12,933 nucleotides of DNA from Armatimonadota bacterium (GTDB taxonomy: Bacteria > Armatimonadota > Abditibacteriia > CG2-30-59-28), in NCBI GenBank assembly GCA_016199605.1, contig JACQGJ010000444.1, forward strand, positions 1 to 12,933, in the 5' to 3' direction. Made by a program: the position numbers and the translations under genes. Below the pieces are notes generated by a model. The model did no database searches and was not told the DNA's origin. It worked only from the letters and a program-made list of their open reading frames with translations. Every line of letters begins with the position of its first letter. Positions within the stretch are counted from its first letter, which is position 1. This document shows, piece by piece, positions 1-6,963 of this stretch.

Positions 1-890
1 CCGGTATCGAAGAGCGCCTGCTTGAAGTCCTCCATCTCGATTCCCTTCTGCGCGCCGTTGAAGAGGAAAGAGAAGATGTAGGGCGAGTTTCCGCAATCCG
101 GTTTGATGGCGCGAGGCTGGAGCCAGTCAACACCGGCAATGGCTTCGGAGAGCACGGTATAGGATCGCTGGTACTCTTCGATGTAGCCTTTGACATTCCC
201 GAGTTGAGCGTAGGCGATGGCGGCCTGCATCTCCGTCATACGGAACACGGTCGCCAGCTCGGGAGGCGATTCGCCGAAGCAGGTAACGCTGCGGATACGG
301 TTCGCCAGATTCTCATCATCAGTGAGGGCGATGCCTCCATCGCCACAAGTCATGTGCTTTCCTGAGCAGAAACTGAACACTCCGATGTGGCCCCACGTCC
401 CGGCATACTTCCCCTTATACGGGAGAAGCATCGCGTGGGCGCAGTCTTCAATCAAAACGATGTTGTGCTCGTCGGCAATCTGTCGCAAGGTGTCCACCTC
501 AGCGGGCTGTCCCCAGAGGTTGGTCACGCACATTGCCTTGGTGTAAGGTGTGATGTTCTTCCGCGCCGACTCCGGATCCATCAGCCACGTATCCTCATGG
601 ACATCGGCCCACGTCGGGTGAGCGTTCTGCCACAACGCGGCGATGGCGTGAAATTGAACCAACGGGTCACACACCACCTCATCCCCTGTGCCTGCCCCGG
701 CCGCATACATGGACGAGATGAGCAGCGACATCGCCGAATTCGCCGCCACTGCATATTTCACCCCAAACGCCTCGCAGAAGGCCGCTTCCAGTTTGCCGTG
801 GTAACCGCTGGGCTGCCCCGACAGCCGGCGGCTGTTCAGAACCTCCTGCAGATACTCGATTTCCTTTCCGTCGAAACGATCAATGCCCAT
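1..890 (-). CDS. DegT/DnrJ/EryC1/StrS-family PLP aminotransferase (3' end missing)
   Basis: The first 296 residues are readable on the minus strand from the ATG at 890; the gene leaves the window at position 1 without a stop. The protein begins MGIDRFDGKEIEYLQEV and carries fold-type I PLP-enzyme landmarks. These are an IEDCAHA segment, whose Asp contacts the pyridine nitrogen in this family, and a SFCSGKHMTCGDGG segment, whose Lys178 is the expected internal aldimine lysine. Family members transaminate keto-sugars using glutamate or glutamine as donor, or act as related PLP enzymes on nucleotide sugars or small aminated natural products. The ATG overlaps the end of the upstream deacetylase gene by 11 nt, so translation is probably coupled. 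It is the fourth gene of the minus-strand operon. Family assignment is firm; the substrate cannot be read from the sequence. Confidence 0.9.
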   Translation of the reverse strand, partial: MGIDRFDGKEIEYLQEVLNSRRLSGQPSGYHGKLEAAFCEAFGVKYAVAANSAMSLLISSMYAAGAGTGDEVVCDPLVQFHAIAALWQNAHPTWADVHEDTWLMDPESARKNITPYTKAMCVTNLWGQPAEVDTLRQIADEHNIVLIEDCAHAMLLPYKGKYAGTWGHIGVFSFCSGKHMTCGDGGIALTDDENLANRIRSVTCFGESPPELATVFRMTEMQAAIAYAQLGNVKGYIEEYQRSYTVLSEAIAGVDWLQPRAIKPDCGNSPYIFSFLFNGAQKGIEMEDFKQALFDT

Positions 891-1821
891 TGTAATAGCC
901 TCCGTATGATTCTCGCCCCTCGGGCGTGATGACAGGAACCAGATCACTCTCGATGTCGGCGATCAACTGCCGAAGCGTAATGAACTGAACCTGAAAATCT
1001 TTTCGTGCTGTCGCGAAGATCGAGCGGAGAACCTGCTGTGGATATGGCAAATCACCGCCAACTTCCTGCACGTGGCAAACAAGGATGAAGACGTCACACA
1101 AGCTGTAAATCCGTCGCATGTCCTCCACCGCCAACGAGACGTGCTTCTCGATTTTTTCGGGAGGCACCCGCCAGGCGTACTCGCTGGATATCGGGAGGTC
1201 AACGACCTCGTCGGTCAGCCAGTACGGTCGGGGCGGCACTTCCGGTTCCCAATCGCCGCAGTCCTGGTAGTTGCCTCCGATGTAGTGCCAGCCCCGCGGG
1301 TCAATCACGCGATTTGAGACATAGCGCAATCCCACCTCAGCGACCGCCTGATAGAGTTGCCGTGACTGTGACAAGGCCCCGGTGCGGAAAGCGAGCGGTC
1401 TGTGTCCCACTGCCTTCTCGAAGATGCTCAGAGCAGTCTGCAGCTTCCTCGCGAACAAGTCGCGTCTCCAGAGATGACCGAACTGTGCGATGTCAGCTTT
1501 GAGCCGCGTCTCGTAATCCGCCCCTCCCATGATGGACATCAGCGCGGGGTGCGCGCCGAACTCGCAATGGCTGTGATCCAGTCCGTGAAGCTGAAAGTCA
1601 TGTCCCTGCTGCTCGGCATTCCTCAGTGCGTCCACCCATTCCTGGTGTTGGTCGAGTTGCCAGCCATCGTTTCCTGTGGGTACTACGAAGGAACTCGCGG
1701 TCACCTCCTCTTCGGCAAAGAAGTCGAGGGTCTTCTGAAAAATGCCGAGGTCCTGGACGAGTCCACCAGGATCATCCACGGTGACTACGAAGCGTTTGTG
1801 ACTCGCATCGGTTTGTGTCAT
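880..1821 (-). CDS. NodB-like polysaccharide deacetylase family protein
   Basis: 313 residues from the ATG at 1821. The frame stays open to 1995, but ATG 1821 has a good ribosome site (GGGAAGGA about 7 nt upstream) and places the first beta strand (FVVTVDDPGG, Asp16-Asp17) at the N-terminus, as usual for this fold. Other visible landmarks are an HGLDHSHCEFG segment (His79, His83, His85), a likely metal-binding motif 2, and an FRTGALS segment resembling motif 3 with its conserved Arg. There is no signal peptide, so it is probably cytoplasmic. Relatives remove N- or O-acetyl groups from sugars or hydrolyse related amides. It overlaps the ceramidase-like gene upstream by 50 nt and the aminotransferase gene downstream by 11 nt. 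The motifs differ from classical chitooligosaccharide deacetylases, so the substrate is open. Confidence 0.8.
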   Translation of the reverse strand: MTQTDASHKRFVVTVDDPGGLVQDLGIFQKTLDFFAEEEVTASSFVVPTGNDGWQLDQHQEWVDALRNAEQQGHDFQLHGLDHSHCEFGAHPALMSIMGGADYETRLKADIAQFGHLWRRDLFARKLQTALSIFEKAVGHRPLAFRTGALSQSRQLYQAVAEVGLRYVSNRVIDPRGWHYIGGNYQDCGDWEPEVPPRPYWLTDEVVDLPISSEYAWRVPPEKIEKHVSLAVEDMRRIYSLCDVFILVCHVQEVGGDLPYPQQVLRSIFATARKDFQVQFITLRQLIADIESDLVPVITPEGRESYGGYYNGH

Positions 1822-3163
1822 AGCAGTATCCTTCCCACAACTCTGTGATTGCACTCTTAATCTTTCCTTCAGCGCCCGGCCGCAGGGCGAGTCGGTACCG
1901 ATAGGCCAACGCAGCGCCATGTTCGGGCGACATAGCCGCCTCGTATCCGCCATGCTCGAAGGCGGAGTCGGCGGGGATGTATGTCTCGCAGGCATTCGTA
2001 TAAGCCCACACCATGTTGTGGCGGACGGGAGAAGCAGATTCGATCCAGAGCTGATATTCAGCGAAGACCTCGTGGTTCATCGTTAGGAGACACCACTCAT
2101 CTCCCAGCGCCACCAGATTGAGGTCGAGCCGAACGGACTCCTCCTCGGCCCGCTGAACCTTCGAGAGCAGCTCTCGCAGCCGCAACACGTGATCCCGTTG
2201 ATTCCACACCTGATCTGCAGGCGCGGAATCGGATCTTTCGAGTTCCGACAACCGGGCTTTCTCTTGCCGAAGGACTTTCTCACATTCTTCTTCAGAAGGC
2301 AAGGGCTGAAGAGGCAACTCCGTGGATTTCGTGGCAATTCGCAACAGGGCGGGCTCGATGGGTTCACTTCCCGATGCCGCTTTGATGGCAGCTTCCGCGA
2401 GGGCGAGGCCCGCGCGCTCCGCTGCCTCAAACCCGCCTCGCAGAGGTTCAGCGTTGACGTTGCCTCCGCATCCCTGGGCAAACATCGAGACAGCGCTTTC
2501 ACTAAAATGCTCGCGTATCGCACCGACGGCGTATCCTGGGTAGTCCGCGCTGATGAGCGTGCTCGCCGCGTGAACGATCACCGGGTGCGCGGCGTGGCTG
2601 AACAGAATCGCTATGGGGTTGTCGGCGGCGTCATCCACTCTCAGCACGTCCACCCACGGCACAACCGCGCCCCGGGGATTGGGACGCATCACCGCTCCGT
2701 GCCCGGTGGGGAGACGTCGGTTGAACCCGATCTGCACCGGAGCGCGACCGCCGTGGAGCGTGACGGGACGGAGGGTTGACTTCGCGAGTCGCGCCAGGTC
2801 GGCGATTCGCTCGACCAGTTCACGTCGCCATTCGCCGCTGGCTCGCCGGAAGTCCTCCCAACCTTGCACGCTCCAGGGAATTGTGAAGGGGGCCGAGTGC
2901 GTGTGGCTGCAGTTGAGGAGGGTCGTGTCAATCTCGGTCTTCGCCTGCACCGCGGCCCGCAACTCCTCTGACAGGCCGAAGTCGAGTCCAATCAGGTCGA
3001 GGCAGATCAGGGCAACGCTTTTCTCACCATCGTGCAACACCAAGACCCGAGCGTAGAGGTCGTCATGCACTCCTGTGCTCGCCTTCTGCGGCCCGAGAAG
3101 AGGTATGCCCACGGGAGGCGTGATTACTCCTTCGCTGACTCCTGCCCTCAATTGCATCGCCAT
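1772..3163 (-). CDS. Neutral/alkaline non-lysosomal ceramidase-like protein
   Basis: 463 residues from the ATG at 3163. The N-terminus (LRAGVSEGVITPPVG) matches the start of the neutral ceramidase N-terminal domain. NCSHTHSAP (His87, His89) matches the Zn-binding HTH signature, and FSHAAHPVIVH (His190, His193) matches the second histidine region. A later LTMNHEVFAEY supplies the expected Glu, and the YTNACETYIP/GGYE region supplies the conserved Tyr. Classical ceramidases hydrolyse the N-acyl amide of sphingoid bases; bacterial operon members like this one are often only the catalytic domain and lack the C-terminal immunoglobulin-like domain, as here. No signal peptide is evident. Alternative starts are GTG 3187, which would make a 4-nt GTGA overlap with the upstream stop, and ATG 3157. 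GGGAG lies 4 nt before ATG 3163. The actual substrate is unknown. Confidence 0.85.
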   Translation of the reverse strand: MAMQLRAGVSEGVITPPVGIPLLGPQKASTGVHDDLYARVLVLHDGEKSVALICLDLIGLDFGLSEELRAAVQAKTEIDTTLLNCSHTHSAPFTIPWSVQGWEDFRRASGEWRRELVERIADLARLAKSTLRPVTLHGGRAPVQIGFNRRLPTGHGAVMRPNPRGAVVPWVDVLRVDDAADNPIAILFSHAAHPVIVHAASTLISADYPGYAVGAIREHFSESAVSMFAQGCGGNVNAEPLRGGFEAAERAGLALAEAAIKAASGSEPIEPALLRIATKSTELPLQPLPSEEECEKVLRQEKARLSELERSDSAPADQVWNQRDHVLRLRELLSKVQRAEEESVRLDLNLVALGDEWCLLTMNHEVFAEYQLWIESASPVRHNMVWAYTNACETYIPADSAFEHGGYEAAMSPEHGAALAYRYRLALRPGAEGKIKSAITELWEGYCYDTNRCESQTLRSHRG

Positions 3164-3183
3164 CCGTCTCCCGACCGAGTGTT

Positions 3184-4362
3184 TCACCGCGCCTTGAACG
3201 CCTTCCTCAGGTCATACTCGACATACTCTCGTTTGTAGGCCGGCGTTTGGTCGCGCCCCGCGTTAGCGACCCAGATTCGGAGGTTGGTTGCATCATAGGC
3301 GACGGCGTGAAGGTTGCCTGTTCCAAGACCCGTCATCACTTCTCTCATTCCAACTTGAGGGTCGATGTGTCCCCAGTTAGCCTTGAGGACCGCATGGACT
3401 TTTACGTTCCACGGGCTGTCGGTTCCCATCGACATGTAAACGGTATCCTTCAGTTTGCCGGGAAACGGCAGGCTCTTATCGTCGTATACCCGACAGAAAT
3501 CCTTTGCCGTGACCAGAGCCCGGGCTTTCTTCGCCTGACCGTCACCGATGGCGTAGAGGTACGAACTCGTGCGATGCGCCTTCCGGATAATCCTCACGCC
3601 CCCCTTGAGGCTGGCGGCTCTTTCCAGCACATCGCGTAGCAGGAAGGGCATCGGTTCTCCCACGAGGGTCTCATGCTCCTCGCCGAAGCTGTCGCCAATC
3701 TCACTGACCGCGATTCCTTCGTCATTCATTCCTGAAACGCAGCCGATGAATCCGAGCCATCCGACGTTGACGAAGGCGTGTCCCCTCTCTGGGTGGGTAA
3801 TGATGAGCGCGGGGTGGTCCTGGATGTGAGCCTGAGTGGCATAATCGAGCGCCCGAATCTGAATCAGGTCCCCGTTCGGTGTGGCCTTGCCGTGGGCCGC
3901 GAAGAAGGTGCAGTGAAACTCCGAGAGATCGGGGAGGATATGGCCTCTCTTGACCGCTTCAAAGCTGACCCCCGCCCCGTCAGCGAGACCTCGCATCTCT
4001 TCCTCATACTCCTTCGGGATAAAAGGCTGCATACCGGCGTAGATCTGATCGAGCTTTGCAGTCGAAGCCTGAAGTCCGAATTGCATCAGGGGCATTGTCT
4101 TCTTCAGAAAATCTCGAACCTCTTCACTGCACAAACGGCCGTGGGCATAGCCGATCTCGTAAGGCGTTCCCCAGAGGTGAAGCACGCTTATCTTGTTGTC
4201 GCCGCCCCCGATGGTCTCCACGCGTCCGTTGACCGTTCGCTCCTCTTCAGCGACGCTGGCAATGGCCAGGGCGAACCACCCGAGGGCAACTCCGAGGACT
4301 ACTGCGAGGATCGTGAGGGAAAAAACGTTGCTTAACGCTTTGTGTCGGTCTGATGGACTCAT
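3184..4362 (-). CDS. C45-type / acyl-CoA:6-APA acyltransferase (AAT)-like protein, membrane anchored
   Basis: 392 residues from the ATG at 4362, chosen because AAGGAG lies 9 nt upstream; the frame also opens at a GTG at 4380. Residues about 13-37 form one hydrophobic segment (signal anchor or signal peptide), so the catalytic part is probably exported. The GTPYEIGYAHGRL motif (65-77) is typical at the start of AAT/C45 domains. Cys151 in HCTFFAAHGKAT is the predicted N-terminal nucleophile, followed by GDLIQIRALDY, the usual R-x-L/F-D-Y strand. GCVSGMNDEGIAVSE is another family hallmark. Members are Ntn hydrolases that self-cleave before the Cys and then hydrolyse or transfer acyl amides. It is the first gene of the operon; no clear promoter was found upstream, where a dipeptidase gene remnant lies. 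Family is firm, substrate unknown. Confidence 0.85.
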   Translation of the reverse strand: MSPSDRHKALSNVFSLTILAVVLGVALGWFALAIASVAEEERTVNGRVETIGGGDNKISVLHLWGTPYEIGYAHGRLCSEEVRDFLKKTMPLMQFGLQASTAKLDQIYAGMQPFIPKEYEEEMRGLADGAGVSFEAVKRGHILPDLSEFHCTFFAAHGKATPNGDLIQIRALDYATQAHIQDHPALIITHPERGHAFVNVGWLGFIGCVSGMNDEGIAVSEIGDSFGEEHETLVGEPMPFLLRDVLERAASLKGGVRIIRKAHRTSSYLYAIGDGQAKKARALVTAKDFCRVYDDKSLPFPGKLKDTVYMSMGTDSPWNVKVHAVLKANWGHIDPQVGMREVMTGLGTGNLHAVAYDATNLRIWVANAGRDQTPAYKREYVEYDLRKAFKAR

Positions 4363-4386
4363 GGGCAGAAGCTCCTTCACGGTGTG

Positions 4387-4486
4387 CTATGGACTCACGG
4401 CAGCCAACACATCATTGGCCACGCGCAGCACGTTTCCTCCGAGAGAATTTGCCGTTGACTTCATCGGCGTAGCAATGCTGTACCAG
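4387..4486 (-). pseudogene. C-terminal remnant of an M19 dipeptidase gene
   Basis: Reading the minus strand from 4486, one frame gives LVQHCYADEVNGKF. After a small shift another frame gives LGGNVLRVANDVLAAVSP and then TAG at 4389-4387. The intact dipeptidase of this window ends GLVQRGYSDEDIQKILGGNV followed by LRVAKAVFEGRAT. The remnant therefore matches its last roughly 30 residues, but with a net one-base frameshift (an A lost and a dinucleotide gained near 4438-4445) and a different tail. Nothing recognisable continues upstream of about 4486. The stop lies 24 nt before the ATG of the AAT-like gene, so a dipeptidase gene probably once headed this operon. Similarity to the intact copy is only partial at DNA level, arguing for an old paralogue and not a recent duplication. 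Confidence 0.7.
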
Positions 4487-4581
4487 CGCTTCCAAGCACG
4501 ACCTGCACTTCGGTCCCTGTCGGACGGTTGCAGATTCACACTCCTCCGCCTCGAGGGGACCAAACTCTTCGCATTTGCGCC

Positions 4582-4611
4582 TTGACAAAGGTAGAGCCTC
4601 CTGCCGATAAT
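4582..4611 (+). promoter_or_regulatory. Sigma-70 type promoter of the Rpn gene (leaderless arrangement)
   Basis: TTGACA at 4582-4587, an 18-bp spacer, and GATAAT at 4606-4611. Transcription should start around 4618, only about 3 nt before the ATG at 4621. No Shine-Dalgarno sequence precedes that ATG. This predicts a leaderless or nearly leaderless mRNA for the full-length nuclease. Confidence 0.75.
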
Positions 4612-4620
4612 TTACCTGCC

Positions 4621-5607
4621 ATGCCTGAACACGACAACAGCTACAAGTTGCTGTTCTCTCACCCAGAAATGATTGCGGACCTGCTGCTCGGGTTTGTCCA
4701 CGAGGCCTGGGTCGAGCAGTTGGACTTTGGCACCCTCGAACTGGTCAACCGCTCTTTTGTGACTGATGACTTGAGGGAGCGGGAAGATGATATCATCTGG
4801 CGAGTGCGGTGGAAAGACCAATGGCTCTATGTTTACCTGCTGTTGGAGGTCCAATCCACTATCGACCCTTTTATGGCGCTGCGCATCATGGTCTACGTGG
4901 GGCTGTTGTACCAGGACCTGATTCGCGAGAAGCAACTCACGCCGGCAGGTCTCTTGCCTCCGGTGCTCCCGATGGTTCTGTACAATGGGATTCCACAATG
5001 GAGCGCCGCTCGGGATGTGAGCGACCTGATCGAGCGGGTACCGGGTGGTCTGGAGCAATATCGACCTCAACTCAGCTACTTACTTCTGGAGGAGAACAAA
5101 TTCACCGAGGCGGAGTTGGCGCCTCTTCGTAATGTCGTGGCGGCCCTGTTCCGCCTTGAAAACAGCCGAAAAGCCGAAGACGTTCAGCGAGTACTGGCCA
5201 CACTGATCGAGTGGTTGAGGTCGCCGGAAGAGACCAGCCTGCGTCGCTCGTTTACGGCTTGGCTGCGCCGGGTGCTCTTACCCAGACGAATGCCCGGGGT
5301 GGTCTTACCGGAAATCAATGATTTGCAGGAGGTGAACACTATGTTATCCGAACGAGTCCTGGAATGGACACAACAGTGGAAAGAAGACGGACTCCAGCAA
5401 GGACGCGAGCAAGGACGCGAGCAAGGACGCGAGGAAGGACTCCAGCAAGGTGAGGCGAAGCTGCTACTGGAACTTCTGGAGACGAAATATGGTCCTCTGG
5501 AGGAGTCTCAGCGTCGGAAGGTCCTCAACGCGGATTCAGCCACACTGCTGAGATGGGGAAAGCGTGTTCTGACTGCCGAGCAGTGGGAGGAGGCCGTGAG
5601 GGACTGA
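4621..5607 (+). CDS. Rpn-family recombination-promoting nuclease / putative transposase (PD-(D/E)XK), full length
   Basis: 328 residues from ATG 4621; the frame is open upstream to 4528, but the promoter and the family N-terminus (MPEHDNSYKLLFSHPEMIADLL) fix this start. The PD-(D/E)XK core is visible as Asp57 in DDIIWRV and Glu76-x-Gln78 in YLLLEVQSTID, followed by the typical MALRIMVYVGLLYQ helix. The C-terminal third contains a charged helical linker with GREQ-type four-residue repeats (about 257-276) and then a DUF4351-like end (LLELLETKYGPL ... LRWGKRVL). Rpn proteins are divalent-cation DNA endonucleases that promote recombination; E. coli members are toxic anti-phage proteins. The gene stands alone on the plus strand between two minus-strand genes. 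An internal start at 5341 is annotated separately. Confidence 0.9.
   Translation: MPEHDNSYKLLFSHPEMIADLLLGFVHEAWVEQLDFGTLELVNRSFVTDDLREREDDIIWRVRWKDQWLYVYLLLEVQSTIDPFMALRIMVYVGLLYQDLIREKQLTPAGLLPPVLPMVLYNGIPQWSAARDVSDLIERVPGGLEQYRPQLSYLLLEENKFTEAELAPLRNVVAALFRLENSRKAEDVQRVLATLIEWLRSPEETSLRRSFTAWLRRVLLPRRMPGVVLPEINDLQEVNTMLSERVLEWTQQWKEDGLQQGREQGREQGREEGLQQGEAKLLLELLETKYGPLEESQRRKVLNADSATLLRWGKRVLTAEQWEEAVRD
5327..5334 (+). promoter_or_regulatory. Strong internal ribosome binding site inside the Rpn gene
   Basis: AGGAGGTG is complementary to eight consecutive bases of the 16S rRNA 3' end. It is followed by 6 nt and an in-frame ATG at 5341. It is the strongest Shine-Dalgarno match noted in the window and sits inside a coding region whose main ATG has none. 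The codons it uses (QEV) could be coincidental, but position, spacing and frame all suit internal initiation. Confidence 0.7.
5341..5607 (+). CDS. Predicted intragenic small protein RpnS-like (C-terminal antitoxin form of Rpn)
   Basis: 88 residues in the same frame as the full-length Rpn protein, from an internal ATG (codon 241) to the shared stop. It begins MLSERVLEWTQQWKEDG, runs through the four-residue repeats and ends with the DUF4351-like region; it lacks the nuclease core. In E. coli, rpn genes encode such C-terminal products, which dimerise with and inhibit the full-length toxin, and the dimer helix carries four-residue repeats of variable number. The same features are present here, plus an AGGAGGTG ribosome site. 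I see no convincing separate promoter just upstream, so it may be made from the full-length mRNA or from an unrecognised internal promoter. Production of this protein is inference. Confidence 0.6.
   Translation: MLSERVLEWTQQWKEDGLQQGREQGREQGREEGLQQGEAKLLLELLETKYGPLEESQRRKVLNADSATLLRWGKRVLTAEQWEEAVRD
5389..5448 (+). repeat. Five 12-bp tandem repeats encoding GREQ-type repeats
   Basis: Five consecutive 12-bp units: GGACTCCAGCAA, GGACGCGAGCAA twice, GGACGCGAGGAA, then GGACTCCAGCAA, with a degenerate sixth (GGTGAGGCGAAG). The unit length is a multiple of three, so gain or loss keeps the frame. They encode GLQQ-GREQ-GREQ-GREE-GLQQ in the helix between the nuclease core and the C-terminal region. 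Confidence 0.9.
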
Positions 5608-5609
5608 CA

Positions 5610-5644
5610 CGCGTTACACCGAGAGCCCCTCTTACACGGACGCG
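5610..5644 (+). other. Possible imperfect 3' hairpin after the Rpn gene
   Basis: Directly after the Rpn stop codon, CGCGT pairs with ACGCG, CCG with CGG and AGAG with CTCT around a CCC loop. Four-base TACA bulges interrupt both arms. No T-run follows, so it is not a classical intrinsic terminator. It lies in the 126-bp gap between the convergent Rpn and dipeptidase genes, where a terminator would be expected. Support is weak. Confidence 0.3.
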
Positions 5645-5733
5645 AGCCTACAGGATGTGGATAACCTCTGTGCGGAGAGCAGCCAGCAGCCGGGGGAGAG
5701 ATGGAGCCTTCCTGTCGAGAGCAGGTGTTTAGG

Positions 5734-6963
5734 TCAGGTCGCTCTTCCCTCGAATACGGCTTTCGCTACTCGTAACACATTCCCTCCGAGGATCTTCTGA
5801 ATGTCCTCGTCTGAATAACCCCGCTGCACCAGTCCGACGGTGATCAGCGGCCAGTTGGTCCAGGCAAGGCTCAGCGTTTGTTGCTCGTGCTGCCATTGGG
5901 GATCGAACAACGCGTCCTCGGGAGCCCAGAAACCCTCCCAGCGTACGCGGGAGGCAGGACGTTGCGGCAACTTCCGGTATTCTGCCTCGGCGTTGCGGGA
6001 GGTGTAGGCGGCGTCGGTTCCGATGGCGACGTGATCCGCTCCGAAGGTCTTGGCGATGTGGTCAATATGGTCAAGCAGAGCGTTGAGGTCGCCGGTGCGT
6101 CCAAGGAACGCCGGGACACAGCAGATGCCAATATACCCGCCGGTGTCCACAATCGCGCGGAGGACTTCATCGGGTTTGCAGCGACAGTGAACGTTCACCG
6201 CGCAACAACCGGAGTGGCTCGCCACCATCGGTTGCTCGGACGCCTTCGCCGCTTCGAAACTTGTCTGCCAGCCACAGTGCGCCACGTCCACGATCACACC
6301 CGCACGATTCATTTCCTTAACCACCGCGCCACCGAAGTCACTCAGCCCCGCGTTCGCCGGTTCAACGCACCCGTCGCCGATCATGTTGCGGCGGTTGTAG
6401 GTCAGGTGCATCATGCGGATACCCAACTGAAAGAAGACGCGGATGTAGCGAAGCTCCTCCTCCACCGACACCCACTGCTGCGTGAGCGGCACGCCATTTC
6501 CGGTCAGGTAGAGGCAGCGCTTGCCCTGCTCCTTCGCCGCGACGATCTCCTGCGGCGTCGCAGCTTTATTGATGAAGTCTTTCATCATGTCCGTGACGTA
6601 CGTGAATCGTGCCAGGCGTTTGAGGAGTTGCATCGGGTCCTGACCTTCCTCGCCCGCGTTCTGGACGATGCAGGTGACCCCCGACGCCTCCCATGCCTCC
6701 ACGAACTCCGCACGTTCGGCGTCGCTGGTGACACAGCGGGTCATGCTCATGTCCTCAGTCATGTCCTGCAACTCGATCTCTGATGCGCCTTGCTCCATCG
6801 CCAGCTTCACGGCGTCGCCTTCCAAGGCCGCCCGTGGCGAGAAGCCGTAGGCGTCACAGACGATGGAATTGGCGTGCAACTCAAGGCCGTGGTCAAGATC
6901 AACCTTGCTGGGCTTGAGGACACTCAGGGCAACTTCTCGAGCGGCATGGATCGTCTCGTTCAT
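5734..6963 (-). CDS. Divergent M19 (renal/membrane dipeptidase) family protein
   Basis: 409 residues from ATG 6963, preceded only by a weak A/G-rich ribosome site (GAAAG about 8 nt upstream); the frame stays open to 7053. Family signs are VDVAHCGW and VASHSGCCAVN (the two His that bind the second metal in renal dipeptidase), the Arg in CRCKPDEVLRAI, AIGTDAAY (the late conserved Asp), and the C-terminal RGYSDEDIQKILGGNVLRVA. Known members cleave dipeptides, often with D-residues at the C-terminal side, using two Zn ions. Here the N-terminal HxD motif is replaced (CDAYGF) and the bridging Glu is absent from LYLTGNGVPL, so classic binuclear chemistry is doubtful. No signal peptide is seen. It is transcribed toward the left operon, and a remnant of a related gene lies at the head of that operon. 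Confidence 0.8.
   Translation of the reverse strand: MNETIHAAREVALSVLKPSKVDLDHGLELHANSIVCDAYGFSPRAALEGDAVKLAMEQGASEIELQDMTEDMSMTRCVTSDAERAEFVEAWEASGVTCIVQNAGEEGQDPMQLLKRLARFTYVTDMMKDFINKAATPQEIVAAKEQGKRCLYLTGNGVPLTQQWVSVEEELRYIRVFFQLGIRMMHLTYNRRNMIGDGCVEPANAGLSDFGGAVVKEMNRAGVIVDVAHCGWQTSFEAAKASEQPMVASHSGCCAVNVHCRCKPDEVLRAIVDTGGYIGICCVPAFLGRTGDLNALLDHIDHIAKTFGADHVAIGTDAAYTSRNAEAEYRKLPQRPASRVRWEGFWAPEDALFDPQWQHEQQTLSLAWTNWPLITVGLVQRGYSDEDIQKILGGNVLRVAKAVFEGRAT

Noticed and set aside
880..1995. Longer version of the first deacetylase starting at 1995
   Set aside because: The extra 58 residues overlap the ceramidase-like gene by over 200 nt and have no family similarity. ATG 1821 has a good ribosome site and the expected N-terminal strand.
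5389..5448. Tandem repeats considered as a CRISPR array
   Set aside because: Units are 12 bp, contiguous without spacers and inside a reading frame, so they are protein-coding repeats.
5878..6783. 301-codon plus-strand open frame antisense to the dipeptidase
   Set aside because: Its sequence is the shadow of a GC-rich gene on the other strand. It has no recognisable motif, and the minus-strand protein clearly belongs to M19.
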